A DNA stretch of 6,750 nt, taken from SXXH01 sp041165735. Its GTDB lineage: Bacteria > Planctomycetota > UBA1135 > GCA-002686595. Positions 6,154 through 6,750 of the stretch are shown one piece after another (within the stretch, counting starts at the first letter, position 1; each line of letters begins with the position of its first letter). The position numbers and the translations under genes are program-made. The stretch covers positions 1 to 6,750 of the forward strand of contig JBKDQQ010000124.1 in assembly GCA_046341775.1 (NCBI GenBank), written 5' to 3'. The notes below the pieces were generated by a model that had not been told where the DNA came from, searched no databases, and saw only the letters and a list, made by a program, of their open reading frames with translations.

Positions 6154-6356
6154 GGACGCGCGCGTGGCGCGACGCCGCGCCCCGCATTGCGCGCGTACGA
6201 CGATCGAGGCTCCGCCCGCCTCGGCTTCGCCCTCGGGGGCAACCGGCAACCGGCGACTGGTGGCTGGCGAAGCGCGCCGGAGCGAGGTCTCCACCTGCGC
6301 CGCAGCCGAAGGCGTGCCCTGCCCCCCAGTCTGAAGTTGGTTCGCTGCGATCGGAA

Positions 6357-6425
6357 TTGCATTTTGTGGGTTGGAAGGGGGGCGTCACGGCCACTGTCAA
6401 TCGGGAATGTGTGCTTGAAATGCAA
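6357..6425. repeat. Spaced inverted repeat TTGCATTT / AAATGCAA
   Basis: TTGCATTT (6357-6364) is the exact reverse complement of AAATGCAA (6418-6425), with 53 bases between and two further G-T wobbles inside. It lies in the AT-richer island about 170-240 bp upstream of the debranching gene. It could be a pair of operator half-sites or the base stem of a structured RNA; chance is possible, although AT-rich octamers are rare in this DNA. Confidence 0.35.
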
Positions 6426-6579
6426 GTTGGTGGCGCGGGTCGCGTTCGCGGGCGCCGCGCTGCGCCATGTTGGCGGTCCTGCGCGCGATGTGCGCACGAT
6501 TCCTACGCCGATTCCCCGCCGCGAGTTCCGCCTGCGCACCAAGCACCTGTGCGTCTCGCCGTCGAGAGGGTGCGCCGCC

Positions 6580-6585
6580 TAGAAT
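6580..6585 (+). promoter_or_regulatory. Possible -10 element of the debranching-enzyme gene
   Basis: TAGAAT matches 5 of 6 bases of TATAAT and ends 12 bases before the ATG at 6598; no ribosome binding site lies between. A transcript from it would have a leader of only a few bases. No good -35 is present at the usual distance. The TAG at 6580-6582 is also an in-frame stop just upstream of the gene. Confidence 0.35.
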
Positions 6586-6597
6586 CCGCGCGCCGCC

Positions 6598-6750
6598 ATG
6601 GCCGCCCAGACCCTCATGGAACGCGCCCTCGTGCGCATCGAGCGCGCCGAACTGCTGCAGCTCGAGCGCTCCGTCACGCGCGAATGGCTCGAGACCGACG
6701 GGCGCGGCGGATACGCGTCGTCGACCGTGCTCCTGTGCCCGACGCGGCGC
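6598..6750 (+). CDS. Glycogen debranching enzyme, N-terminal fragment (3' truncated by window edge)
   Basis: The first 51 codons are present and run off the window in frame. Residues 29-51 (REWLETDGRGGYASSTV followed by LLCPTRR) match the N-terminal signature of the archaeal-type amylo-alpha-1,6-glucosidase family, normally 'EWL.TNG.GGYASGT..G..TRRYHGLL'. Such enzymes remove alpha-1,6 branches from glycogen and usually run to roughly 650-750 residues, so nearly all of the protein, including the catalytic domain, is outside the window. The start is fixed to 6598, or to the second ATG at 6616, because an in-frame TAG lies at 6580-6582. Its presence 3.7 kb from glgC supports a glycogen-metabolism neighbourhood, although the two genes point away from each other. 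The call rests on one short motif but that motif is distinctive. Confidence 0.87.
   Translation, partial: MAAQTLMERALVRIERAELLQLERSVTREWLETDGRGGYASSTVLLCPTRR

Larger units (their letters stand above)
6154..6597. other. 444-bp non-coding gap with an AT-richer island
   Basis: No convincing gene was found on either strand; open frames here lack starts and use codons unlike the neighbours. Just after the hydrolase stop, GGCGCG (6166-6171) and CGCGCC (6176-6181) form a small GC stem with no T-run. A tandem AACCGGC doublet lies at 6241-6254. From about 6335 to 6430 the sequence is distinctly less GC-rich than its flanks and carries a spaced inverted repeat (6357-6425). The region then returns to high GC up to the debranching gene. 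This is the most likely place for regulatory DNA or a small RNA in the window, but nothing could be identified firmly. Confidence 0.6.

Noticed and set aside
3048..6210. Exact 12-bp repeat GACGATCGAGGC at 3048-3059 and 6199-6210, both intergenic
   Set aside because: About one 12-bp match is expected by chance in a window of this size and bias, and the copies sit at unrelated distances from gene starts.
2884..6294. Very long open frame on the minus strand continuing upstream of glgC, antisense to the ligase and hydrolase genes
   Set aside because: It is rich in Arg, His, Ala and Gln low-complexity sequence, has no family motifs, and arises because GC-rich codons of the plus-strand genes leave few stops on the opposite strand. 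Only the glgC part is real.
6187..6582. 131-residue plus-strand open frame in the gap before the debranching gene
   Set aside because: It begins at a TTG without a ribosome binding site, has mixed composition across the AT-richer island, no motif, and no codon bias like the neighbours.

Overview
The window is a high-GC (about 70% by eye) bacterial chromosome segment. The truncated protein at its left edge ends in a C-terminal module (C-x6-C, then an NSTG motif, a GLFFFG-type strand, 'WYRN' and a closing 'SDGIRVTF') of the kind I associate with deep-branching, marine, GC-rich Planctomycetota. That assignment rests on one domain plus composition, so it is tentative. No RNA gene, insertion sequence, CRISPR array or phage gene was seen.

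Layout. (1) 2-403 (+): 3' end of a probable secreted or surface protein, followed by two tandem hairpins, the second (453-487) a good intrinsic terminator at a convergent junction. (2) 593-1417 (-): class I SAM-dependent methyltransferase. (3) 1612-2883 (-): glgC, glucose-1-phosphate adenylyltransferase. (4) A 249-bp divergent promoter region. (5) 3133-5043 (+): a glutamate-cysteine-ligase-like (GCS2) carboxylate-amine ligase fused to two C-terminal CBS domains. (6) 5212-6153 (+): an AstE/aspartoacylase-family zinc hydrolase with every catalytic and substrate-binding residue I looked for. (7) A 444-bp non-coding gap with an AT-richer island. (8) 6598-6750 (+): the first 51 codons of an archaeal-type glycogen debranching enzyme, cut by the window edge.

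How the genes may work together. glgC makes ADP-glucose for glycogen synthesis and the debranching enzyme breaks glycogen down, so glycogen genes bracket the window. Between them sits a pair that could form and cleave an amide bond on an amino-acid-like substrate: a GCS2-type ligase carrying a nucleotide-sensing CBS pair, and an N-acyl-amino-acid hydrolase. The substrate of neither can be read from sequence. This ligase/deacylase pair, with its possible adenylate control and glycogen neighbours, is the best candidate in the window for an uncharacterised system. The gaps between genes (168 bp and 444 bp) and the hairpins in them mean that a single transcript is not shown.
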